Source: CAZHAX01 sp964530325
Lineage (GTDB): Bacteria; Chloroflexota; Anaerolineae; B4-G1
Length of the DNA: 64,000 bases
Direction: 5' to 3'
NCBI GenBank assembly: GCA_964530325.1
Contig: CAZHAX010000005.1
Span: 80,176 to 144,175 of the forward strand
A program made the translations under genes and the position numbers. Below the pieces are notes generated by a model. The model made no database searches. It was not told the origin of the DNA and saw only the letters and a list, made by a program, of their open reading frames with translations. Of this stretch, positions 57,146-64,000 are shown piece after piece. Every line of letters starts with the position of its first letter. Position 1 is the stretch's first letter.

Positions 57146-57222
57146 TCAGACAGATCTCCACATACGCGGCAGGCCAGCCAACGCCGGGCGGCCGGTAGGC
57201 GCACAAACCCCGAACATAATCT

Positions 57223-57251
57223 AGTATAACATGGCCCAGGCGTATCGGCAA
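57223..57251 (-). promoter_or_regulatory. promoter of the L,D-transpeptidase gene
   Basis: Read leftward: TTGCCG (57246-57251), 17 bases, and TATACT (57223-57228). The leader to the ATG is about 70 bases. Confidence 0.72.
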
Positions 57252-57353
57252 CAGCGATCCGTTAAGCCTGTGTTACAGCTTCATTGACGCTGCGCGGCCC
57301 TCTAGGGTTCCCGGGAAGCAGGGCGTGTGGCAAGCCCTGGGAGCAGCGAGTCA

Positions 57354-57381
57354 TTGACAGGCAAGCAGCGGCGGGTATAAT
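57354..57381 (+). promoter_or_regulatory. promoter of the beta-CASP gene
   Basis: A perfect TTGACA (57354-57359), 16 bases, and a perfect TATAAT (57376-57381). It is divergent from the promoter at 57223; together they fill the 322-base gap between the two genes, in which I saw nothing else. Confidence 0.88.
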
Positions 57382-57467
57382 GCGAAACGAGGGACAACGT
57401 CCCCTCGTGTAAAGGCTCAAGGGCGGCGGGGCCGTGCAGTTTCGGTAGTGAGAGCAGAGGAGGCCTC

Positions 57468-58865
57468 TTGAAGATCCGCTTCCTGGGAGCAGCGCAGACC
57501 GTCACCGGTTCACTCCACCTGATCACCGTCAACGGCAACCGCGTTCTTCTTGAGTGTGGGCTATTCCAGGGCAAGCGCAAGGAAGCGCTCGAGCGCAATC
57601 GTACCCTGCCCTTCGACGCCTCGAGTATCGATGCGCTCGTCCTCTCTCACGCCCATATCGACCACTCGGGCAACATCCCCAACCTGGTGCGCAGTGGATT
57701 CGGCGGGCCGATCTATTCCACCTTCGCGACACGTGATCTCTGCTCAGCGATGCTGCGCGATTCAGCCTACATCCAGGAGCAGGATGTGGCCTACGTCAAC
57801 AAGAAGCGGGCCAGCGACGGGCTCGATCCGGTCGAGCCGATCTACACCTACGAGGATGCCGTCGCCAGCCTGGAGCACTTCCTGAGTGTGGGATACCACC
57901 GGCCGGTCGAGGTCGCCCCGGGCGTCATGTGCACTTTCATCGACGCAGGCCACATCCTAGGATCGGCCGCCGTTTTCCTGGAGATAGAAGAGGGCGGCAA
58001 ACGGAGGAAGCTGCTCTTCAGCGGCGACCTGGGGCGGGAGGATATGCCGATACTGCGCGATCCGGAAGCGGCTCCTGAGGCCGATCTGCTTGTCATCGAG
58101 AGCACATACGGCAACCGGCTGCACCAATCACACGCCAGCGCCGAGGAGGAGCTGGTCGACGTGATCGGGCAGACATGCGAGGCGGGCGGCAGGGTGATCA
58201 TCCCCTCTTTCGCCGTGGGGCGCACGCAGGAGATCGTCTACAGCCTCAACCGGCTGACCAAGGAGAACCGGCTGCCGGACGTGCCGATCTACGTCGATAG
58301 CCCGCTGGCGGTGAACGTGACCGAGATCTTCCGTCTTCACCCGGAGTGCTACGACGAGGACCTGCGCGAGTTCGTCAACGGCGACAGGCACCCTGATCCG
58401 TTCGGCTTCGACCGGCTGCGTTACGTGCGCAACGTCGAGGACTCGAAGGCGCTCAACGAGAAGAAAGAGCCGCTGGTCATCATCAGTGCCTCCGGGATGT
58501 GCGAGGCGGGGCGGGTGCAGCACCATCTCAAGCATGCAATCGAGGACCCGCGCAACGCCGTGCTCATCGTCAGCTGGCAGGCGCCCCATACGCTGGGCCG
58601 GCGGATCGTGGAGCGGCAGCCGAAAGTGAAGATCTTCGGCAGAGAGTACAAGCTCCGGGCCCGCGTCGAAGCGATCAACGGATACAGCGCCCACGCCGAC
58701 CGGAATGGCCTGCTGGGCTGGGTGCGGCCGATCGCCGGCAGCGTGAAGCACGCCTTCGTTGTCCATGGAGACCCAGACCCGGCGACGGCGCTGGCAGATG
58801 GGCTGATGGAGTTGGGTGTGGCCAAGGCGTCTGTGCCCAGCCGGGGGGACTCGTTCGAGGTCTGA
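57468..58865 (+). CDS. beta-CASP metallo-beta-lactamase fold RNase-like protein
   Basis: 465 residues. The MBL fold has SHAHIDHSG (metal site), DAGHILGSAAVFLE, LLFSGDLGREDM and IESTYGNR. The beta-CASP insert and its motifs follow (VIIPSFAVGRTQEIVYSLN, VDSPLAVNVTEIF, ISASGMCEAGRVQHHL, and GYSAHADRNGLLGW as the last metal His). This is the CPSF73/YSH1-like family of RNA endonuclease/exonucleases. The start is TTG 57468, with AGAGGAGG five bases upstream. It is followed 37 bases later by ppa. Confidence 0.93.
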   Translation: MKIRFLGAAQTVTGSLHLITVNGNRVLLECGLFQGKRKEALERNRTLPFDASSIDALVLSHAHIDHSGNIPNLVRSGFGGPIYSTFATRDLCSAMLRDSAYIQEQDVAYVNKKRASDGLDPVEPIYTYEDAVASLEHFLSVGYHRPVEVAPGVMCTFIDAGHILGSAAVFLEIEEGGKRRKLLFSGDLGREDMPILRDPEAAPEADLLVIESTYGNRLHQSHASAEEELVDVIGQTCEAGGRVIIPSFAVGRTQEIVYSLNRLTKENRLPDVPIYVDSPLAVNVTEIFRLHPECYDEDLREFVNGDRHPDPFGFDRLRYVRNVEDSKALNEKKEPLVIISASGMCEAGRVQHHLKHAIEDPRNAVLIVSWQAPHTLGRRIVERQPKVKIFGREYKLRARVEAINGYSAHADRNGLLGWVRPIAGSVKHAFVVHGDPDPATALADGLMELGVAKASVPSRGDSFEV

Positions 58866-58902
58866 GCTGGTAGGGGGGCGGGTTGCAGGAAGCAGGTAGC
58901 CG

Positions 58903-59433
58903 ATGAACCTGTGGCGGGAATTGCCTCCCGGGCCGGATTGGCCGCGCGTGATCTACGTCGTCGTCGAGATTCCCAAGGGGGCTCGGAACAAGTACGAGTA
59001 CGACGAGAAGCAGGGCTTCGTCAAGCTGGACCGGGTGCTCTTCTCCTCGCTCCACTACCCGGGCGACTATGGCTTCGTACCCCAGACTCTGCACTCCGAC
59101 GGCGATCCGCTGGACGTGCTCGTAATCACCAACGAGCCGACCTTCGCCGGCTGTGTCATCGAGGCTCGCCCGCTGGCCGTCTTTCGCCTGGTGGACAAGG
59201 GGCAGCGGGACGACAAGATCCTCGCCGTGCCCCACACCGATCCTCTCTTCCGGGACTACTGCAAGCTAGAGGACGTCCCCTCCCATTTCCTCGAGGAAAT
59301 GGCCCACTTCTTCAACGTCTACAAGGACCTGGAGAGCGCGGAGGTCGCCGGGCGGGGGTGGGATGGTCTGCACGCGGCCTGCGAGGAGATCAGGGGGGCG
59401 GTCGAGCGGTTCCATAGGATGGAGGAGGAGTAG
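58903..59433 (+). CDS. ppa: inorganic pyrophosphatase (family I)
   Basis: 176 residues, normal length. It has VVVEIPKGARNKYEYDEKQG, LDRVLFSSLHYPGDYGFVPQ, the metal-binding DGDPLDVLVI and KGQRDDKILAVPHTDP. It hydrolyses pyrophosphate and drives biosynthetic reactions. It is co-directional with the beta-CASP gene and converges on the cyclase gene. Confidence 0.97.
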   Translation: MNLWRELPPGPDWPRVIYVVVEIPKGARNKYEYDEKQGFVKLDRVLFSSLHYPGDYGFVPQTLHSDGDPLDVLVITNEPTFAGCVIEARPLAVFRLVDKGQRDDKILAVPHTDPLFRDYCKLEDVPSHFLEEMAHFFNVYKDLESAEVAGRGWDGLHAACEEIRGAVERFHRMEEE

Positions 59434-59488
59434 GGCCGAGGGTAGAATCGGCCTCACCAGTTGGCCGTAGCTGGCGGGTTTGCCGGCT

Positions 59489-62293
59489 TCAGCCTGTCTT
59501 CAGTCCAAGCAGTTCGTAGACCTCGTCCGGCTGGCTGTGTCCCTTCACCTGCACGGGGCCGACCAGCCTGGCCCGAACCTGGCTCTTGACGCGCTCGTAC
59601 GCCCCGGCGCTCATCAGGATCTGGCCGGGCGCGGCGATGTCCGAGAGGCGCGACGAGAAGTTGGCGCAGTCGCCGATGGCGGTGAAGTTCTGCTGGTGGG
59701 CGGCGGAGCCGATGTTCCCCACCACCGCCTCACCGACCGCGATGCCGATGCCGAAGTGGAGCCTCTGGTGCTCGTCCATCTCGGCGTGGCCCCTTCTGAT
59801 CGCTTCCTGGACCCCGATCGCGGCGAGCACAGCCCGCAGGGTGTGATCCTCCTGCTCGACCGGCGCGTTGAAGAAGGCCATGGCCGCATCGCCCACGAAC
59901 TTGTCCAGCGTGCCCTCGTGGGCCAGGATCGCCTCCGTGGCCAGCTCCAGATGCCTATTCAGTACCTCGACCTGTGTCTCCGGCGACTCCTTCTCGCTGA
60001 AGGCGGTGAAGCCGCGGATATCGGCGTAGAGGCTCGTTATGTCCCGCCGGATGCCTCCCAGCCGGACGCTCTCCGGGTTGGAGAGCAGCTGCTCGACGAT
60101 GGTGGGCGCCACGTACCGCTCGAACGTCTGCCGCACGGTCTGCACCTTCTCCTCGAGCTGCCGCTGCTCGGTTAGATCGTCCAGCACGATGGCCACGCCG
60201 GAGGTGACGTCCCGGCTGTCCTTCAGTGGCGAGAGGTGCATGCGGAGCCAAACCCGGCCGCGCTCAGGCAGCTGCGGTTGGGCCTCGTGGCCGATGACCG
60301 GGGCATCCTGCTGCTTGACCAGGCTGACGAGCGGGTAGAGCATTGGGCCCAGGGGCGGAGAGAAGCTCTCGCAGGAGCAGCCGATCGCCTGGGCGGCAGG
60401 AAGGCCGGTGATCGACTCCGCGGCCCGGTTGACGAGCGTCACCTGGTCGCGGGTGTCCGTGGTGATGACGCCGCTGGCGATGCTGCTGAAGACGTCGTCC
60501 ATCAGGTTCTTCATCTCGGTGATGGCGGCCAGGTTGCGCCGCACATGGGCGAAAAGGCGGGCGTTCTCTATGCCCAGCGTCGACTGATCTGCCAGCGCGC
60601 CGAGGAACTCGACGTCCTCCGAGTTGTACGGCTCTCCGGAGCGCTTTGTGCCCACTGCCAGCCAGCCCGTCAGCCCCTGGCGCGAGTGGAGGGGAGCGTA
60701 GACGACTGCGCCCAGCAGCCGCATGTGCATCCAGTCCTCGCCAAAGGCGACCGGCGGCTCGCCGTCGGGCGGCAGGTAGAGGCACTCCTGATGCTGGCGC
60801 AGCCACTGAGCGAGTGCGCCGTCCGGGACGAAAGTGGCTGCCAGCGCGCCCTCCTGATGGGCACCGATGGCCTCGGCGGTGTAGCAGCCGGACGCTTCGT
60901 CGTACAGGCAGGCCCACTGGCAGGCCGGGTGGAGCACCTTGTCGATCTGCCGGCCCACCTCTTGCAGGACCTCCTCCAGGTCGAGCGTCTGCGTCAGCTC
61001 GCGGCTGAAGTCCTGCAGGCTGGCAGCGTAGTCGACCTGCTCCCGGTAGAAGACGCGGTCGACCACGCGCTGGACGCGGGCCCGAAGCGGGTTGAAGAGC
61101 AGGGTCACGGCCAGGACGAAGAAGTACAGCACCGCGGGGTCGGCGGCCCGTACGGCGACGACGCTGCTGAGCGCGTTGATGAGCGCCGAGTAGGCGACGA
61201 CCACGAGGATGGTCAGTGCGCCGTAGGCCACACCCTGGCTCAGCAGCCGGTCGATGTCGAGTAGCCGGTAGCGCAGGATGGCGTAGGCGATGGATAGGGG
61301 AAAGAGGACCATGAAAGGCGTGTAGACCGCGGGGGCGAAGGGGACGGCCTGCCCGAAGACGTTGAGCAGCATCCAGGGCACGATGGGCAGGAAAGCGAGC
61401 GTTGTCCCCAGAAGAATGACCCGGCTCTGCTGCCTGACGACGGGCGAGGGAGGCCGGACCAGACGATAGATCAGCATTCCTAGCATCAGGAAGACGCCGA
61501 CGGCGACGAAGAGGTAGCTATCCCGCCAGCGGTCGATGTACTCCCAGGGCTGACTCGTGTCGTAGACTACGAGGGCGGAGCGCGAGGCCAGGTAGGCCGC
61601 GGGTACGTACGGCAGGAGGCGGAGCACCGGGAAGCGGCGCACGAGGCGGGGCTTCCAGGGGAAGATCAGGGCCAGGTGCATGCCTGTACCGGATGCCAGC
61701 GGCACCGCGACGCTCCACAATGCGGCCAGACGGTGTGTTGTGTTGAGATCGAATAGGCAGCAGAGGGCCACGGCGATGGCGGCGCAGAAGGCGCCGAAGA
61801 CCTGCCCGGCCCTGCCCCGGCCCTGCACGCGGCGAACCCAGACGCCGAGCGCCAGGTAGGCGAGACCGACAGCGAAGGGGACAAGGAACACGAAGAACAC
61901 GTCACGGAGCGGGAACTGGGCCAGCGTGATCTGCTCTTCGCGGACGCTGCCGTCCGGCCGGGCGACGGTGACGCGGATCGTGTCCCCCACGTCGCGCTGG
62001 TCCAGCACAGCGGATACGTCCCCGTAGTTCTGCACAGGTTGACCGTCGATGACGATCAACTGGTCCGGCTGCTCGAGCGGCGGCTCGAACTGCAGCCTGG
62101 CCCAGTCGGTGCCGCGGATAGGGCTGAGCACGAGCGTGGGCTCGAGCAACATGCCGAGGAAGGGCCGGCGCGACCAGGCCCAGCCCAGGACTTGAGCGGC
62201 GACGAGTGCTGCTATGACGATCGCCAGGATGAGCAGAGTGGCGGCCCTACCTGCAGTCGCCAGGCGGCTGGCCCGGCCGGTCAGATTGGTCAT
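59489..62293 (-). CDS. membrane-bound class III adenylate cyclase with PDZ-like, GAF and PAS domains
   Basis: 934 residues. One helix (residues 20-40) is followed by an extracytoplasmic PDZ-like domain (LIVIDGQPVQNYGDVSAVLD), about nine more helices to residue 410, a GAF domain (about 430-600), a PAS domain (about 615-730) and a class III cyclase domain (about 760-925). The catalytic residues are intact: Asp in LYADIRGFTAFS, Lys and Asp in LDKFVGDAAMAFFN, Thr in NFTAIGDCANFSSRLSD plus Asn and Arg. The Lys/Thr pair points to ATP rather than GTP as substrate. It follows the response regulator and histidine kinase genes on the same strand. Confidence 0.92.
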   Translation of the reverse strand: MTNLTGRASRLATAGRAATLLILAIVIAALVAAQVLGWAWSRRPFLGMLLEPTLVLSPIRGTDWARLQFEPPLEQPDQLIVIDGQPVQNYGDVSAVLDQRDVGDTIRVTVARPDGSVREEQITLAQFPLRDVFFVFLVPFAVGLAYLALGVWVRRVQGRGRAGQVFGAFCAAIAVALCCLFDLNTTHRLAALWSVAVPLASGTGMHLALIFPWKPRLVRRFPVLRLLPYVPAAYLASRSALVVYDTSQPWEYIDRWRDSYLFVAVGVFLMLGMLIYRLVRPPSPVVRQQSRVILLGTTLAFLPIVPWMLLNVFGQAVPFAPAVYTPFMVLFPLSIAYAILRYRLLDIDRLLSQGVAYGALTILVVVAYSALINALSSVVAVRAADPAVLYFFVLAVTLLFNPLRARVQRVVDRVFYREQVDYAASLQDFSRELTQTLDLEEVLQEVGRQIDKVLHPACQWACLYDEASGCYTAEAIGAHQEGALAATFVPDGALAQWLRQHQECLYLPPDGEPPVAFGEDWMHMRLLGAVVYAPLHSRQGLTGWLAVGTKRSGEPYNSEDVEFLGALADQSTLGIENARLFAHVRRNLAAITEMKNLMDDVFSSIASGVITTDTRDQVTLVNRAAESITGLPAAQAIGCSCESFSPPLGPMLYPLVSLVKQQDAPVIGHEAQPQLPERGRVWLRMHLSPLKDSRDVTSGVAIVLDDLTEQRQLEEKVQTVRQTFERYVAPTIVEQLLSNPESVRLGGIRRDITSLYADIRGFTAFSEKESPETQVEVLNRHLELATEAILAHEGTLDKFVGDAAMAFFNAPVEQEDHTLRAVLAAIGVQEAIRRGHAEMDEHQRLHFGIGIAVGEAVVGNIGSAAHQQNFTAIGDCANFSSRLSDIAAPGQILMSAGAYERVKSQVRARLVGPVQVKGHSQPDEVYELLGLKTG

Positions 62294-62442
62294 ACTCTGT
62301 TCTCTGGGAAGGTATGCACAGACCTAATCGGATTGCCCGTCAACGAGGAAAGAGGCGATGCCGCCGCGATGGGCGGCGGCCGGGACGGTAGCTCCTGCGC
62401 CGTCGACTTCTGGCGCCGGCCGGTGGGGGCCCGTTGGGACCT

Positions 62443-62832
62443 CTACCCGCCCTTAGTTCTCTTGATGGAAAGCATCAACAGGCGGGCCAGGTCTCGCAGG
62501 CGGCTGTACGTCACCGGCTTGACCAGTATCTGCACGGCCGCCGTCTGCAGCTTCGGATCGTCGGCCAGCGTCGAATCGCCGGTGATCACGATCACCTGCG
62601 TGGCGGCCAGCCTGGGATCACTGCGGATCTGGTCCAGGATGGTCGTCCCGCCGACGCCGGGCAGGTGCAGGTCGAGCACGACGACTGCGGGCACGACGTC
62701 GGTCAGCCGCTTAGCGGCCGCGTCGCCCGTCTTGATGCACTCCGTCTCGAAGCCGGCCGCCTGGAGCGCCTCATCGAAGATCACCGTAGCGTCCGCGTCG
62801 TCCTCGATGATCAGGGCCAGTGGCTTACTCAC
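62443..62832 (-). CDS. single-domain response regulator
   Basis: About 129 residues, only a receiver domain. It has acidic residues in ALIIEDDADATVIF, the phospho-acceptor Asp in AVVVLDLHLPGVGG, Thr in VIVITGD and Lys in QILVKPVTY. There is no output domain, so it must act through a partner such as the cyclase downstream. The GTG start at 62832 overlaps the kinase stop by eight bases and follows GGAGG. It lies 149 bases upstream of the cyclase gene. Confidence 0.92.
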   Translation of the reverse strand: MSKPLALIIEDDADATVIFDEALQAAGFETECIKTGDAAAKRLTDVVPAVVVLDLHLPGVGGTTILDQIRSDPRLAATQVIVITGDSTLADDPKLQTAAVQILVKPVTYSRLRDLARLLMLSIKRTKGG

Positions 62833-64000
62833 CTTTCGCCTCCTCCGTTGCGTCCTCTGTCCGGTCAGTGGTTGGTTCTTCTTCACTGGACGGTGCGGCC
62901 TCGAGCGGCAGGATCACCGTGAAGGTGCTGCCCTTCCCCACCTCGCTCTCCAGCTCGATCCGCCCTCCCATCAGCTCTGTAAGCTGCCTGACGATGGAGA
63001 GGCCCAGCCCCGGGCCGGCGAACTGCCGGGTGATCGAATCGTCCACCTGGCGGAAGGGCTCGAAGATGTAGCCGTGGGCCTCTTGGGGAATGCCGCAGCC
63101 GGTGTCCTTCACCTCCAGCGCCCAGTGGTCGGCGTCGCGCAGATAGGCCCGGATGGCCACCTCTCCTTCGTCTGTGAACTTGAGAGCGTTGCTGACCAGG
63201 TTCTCCAGAATCTGGTGCAGCCGCTGCTGGTCGCCCTCTATCATGTCCGGCACCTCGCTGGCGGTATTGGTCGTCAGCTTGAGCCCTTTCGAATCGGCCA
63301 TCAAGCTTGTCACGCCGATGACCTCGTTCAGCAGGTCGGACGGCGCGAACGGGGCGCTGCGCAGGCGCATGGTGCCCGCCTCGATCTGGGCTCTATCGAG
63401 CAGGTTGTTGACCAGGTTCTGCAGGTGGCCGATGTTGGCCACGATGCGATCCAGGATGCCACCCTGCCTGTCTGTGAACTTCCCGTATACCCCCGCCTGC
63501 AGCATGTCCGTATAGCCCAGGATGGCGTTGAGGGGGGTGCGCAGCTCGTGGGAGGCGATGGAGACGAAGGAGGTCTTCATGCGGTCCAGTTCCGCCTCTC
63601 GCGTGAAATCGCGGAAGACGGCCACGGTGCCGATCACCTCCTCAGCGCCGACGCGCACCGGCGCTACGCTCATCGATATCGTCCTCTGGCCCCACTCGAA
63701 CTTGACGGTCGGCTCGGGACCCTCTCCTTTGCGCATGAGATTGGTGACCGTCTCCCGGTCCTCCGGAGATACCTCATCTCCCAGCAGCGCCTTGATGCCG
63801 GAACCGATGATCTCCTCGCCCCCCCGGCCCATTAGAGCGCTGATCGCCGGGTTGGCGAAGATCGCCTTCCCGTCCATGTCAAACACCACAACGCCGTCGG
63901 CGATGCTCTCTACCATGGCCTTGTTCTTGCCCAGCGCCTCCGCCAGCTCGCGGGTTCGGTCGCGTACCCGCTGGTCGAGCTCCAGGTTGAGCGTGCGCAG
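62825..64000 (-). CDS. PAS-containing histidine kinase (partial, 5' end outside window)
   Basis: At least 392 residues; the frame is open to the window edge. A coiled coil (LRTLNLELDQRVRDRTREL) leads into a PAS domain (ESIADGVVVFDMDGKAIFAN), then HisKA with the phospho-His in FVSIASHELRTPLNAILGY, and HATPase with NLVSNALKF (N box), VKDTGCGIP (G1), YIFEPFRQV (F) and GPGLGLSIVRQL (G2). The acidic tail EEEPTTDRTEDATEEAKGE ends the protein. It is coupled by overlap to the response regulator, and the cyclase gene follows, so the three may form one signalling path. Sensor domains likely lie beyond the edge. Confidence 0.95.
   Translation of the reverse strand: MRTLNLELDQRVRDRTRELAEALGKNKAMVESIADGVVVFDMDGKAIFANPAISALMGRGGEEIIGSGIKALLGDEVSPEDRETVTNLMRKGEGPEPTVKFEWGQRTISMSVAPVRVGAEEVIGTVAVFRDFTREAELDRMKTSFVSIASHELRTPLNAILGYTDMLQAGVYGKFTDRQGGILDRIVANIGHLQNLVNNLLDRAQIEAGTMRLRSAPFAPSDLLNEVIGVTSLMADSKGLKLTTNTASEVPDMIEGDQQRLHQILENLVSNALKFTDEGEVAIRAYLRDADHWALEVKDTGCGIPQEAHGYIFEPFRQVDDSITRQFAGPGLGLSIVRQLTELMGGRIELESEVGKGSTFTVILPLEAAPSSEEEPTTDRTEDATEEAKGE

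Noticed and set aside
60236..61264. A 342-codon plus-strand frame opposite the cyclase gene
   Set aside because: It is a shadow of the GAF/TM coding region with no domain or start signal.

Overview
The window is a GC-rich, gene-dense bacterial chromosome segment. Several features point to the phylum Chloroflexota (Anaerolineae-like), by inference only: surface proteins with long Pro/Thr 'TATPTP' linkers, DUF3160 and LysM proteins, PTPS-related giant membrane proteins, a tRNA-Thr/rpmG/tRNA-Trp/secE/nusG ribosomal block, and a YceD-rpoD pair. No phage, insertion sequence with a transposase, CRISPR array or rRNA was seen. Many promoters are readable as TTGACA-like boxes, 16-17 bases and TATAAT, often with an extended -10 (TGTGCTATAAT).

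Layout. Bases 1-17.5 kb are an envelope/exopolysaccharide region. A GT4 glycosyltransferase and a truncated membrane protein face left. Two paralogous secreted proteins (LysM plus an SdrB-like domain and a C-terminal anchor) alternate with two large multi-membrane GT-C-like proteins to the right. They are followed leftward by a WcaJ-type phosphoglycosyltransferase, a GT2 enzyme, a CapA-like protein, a DUF3160 lipoprotein and an FG-GAP-like protein. Bases 17.6-22.1 kb are one ribosomal/transcription operon running leftward from a single strong promoter: tRNA-Thr, rpmG, tRNA-Trp, secE, nusG, rplK, rplA, an L10 leader, rplJ and rplL. NusG and L7/L12 both carry unusual charged N-terminal extensions. 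Bases 22.2-26.8 kb hold a DUF6062-like gene, a ubiquitin-like/TM/beta-sandwich fusion protein, and a self-contained ABC-2 exporter operon with its own winged-helix regulator and a perfect palindromic operator.

Bases 26.9-31.3 kb are a housekeeping operon (rpsU, yqeY, pgpH, ybeY, dagK, greA). At 32.1 kb a divergent selenocysteine tRNA gene with a clear promoter is present. Bases 32.2-38.2 kb are a leftward run: a SufR-like regulator, a B12-binding radical SAM protein that seems to start at an ATC codon, gatC, gatA, galU and a PrsW protease. Then come a lipoprotein, metG, rpoD and yceD (38.4-42.8 kb). Bases 43.1-48.4 kb contain a lipoyl/octanoyl-transferase family protein, a zinc-ribbon GNAT protein with pdxA, tRNA-Arg, a DUF4126-like membrane protein and an MFS transporter.

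Bases 48.8-57.1 kb encode a 2004-residue alpha-2-macroglobulin lipoprotein with an intact thioester motif, opposed by a lytic transglycosylase and an L,D-transpeptidase. Bases 57.5-64 kb carry a beta-CASP metallohydrolase, an inorganic pyrophosphatase and a leftward signalling set (histidine kinase, response regulator, membrane-bound class III adenylate cyclase). The best candidates for something undescribed are the paired surface-protein/GT-C locus (1.8-10.9 kb), the ubiquitin-like fusion protein (23.1 kb), and the nested terminator/promoter/operator at 24.1 kb.
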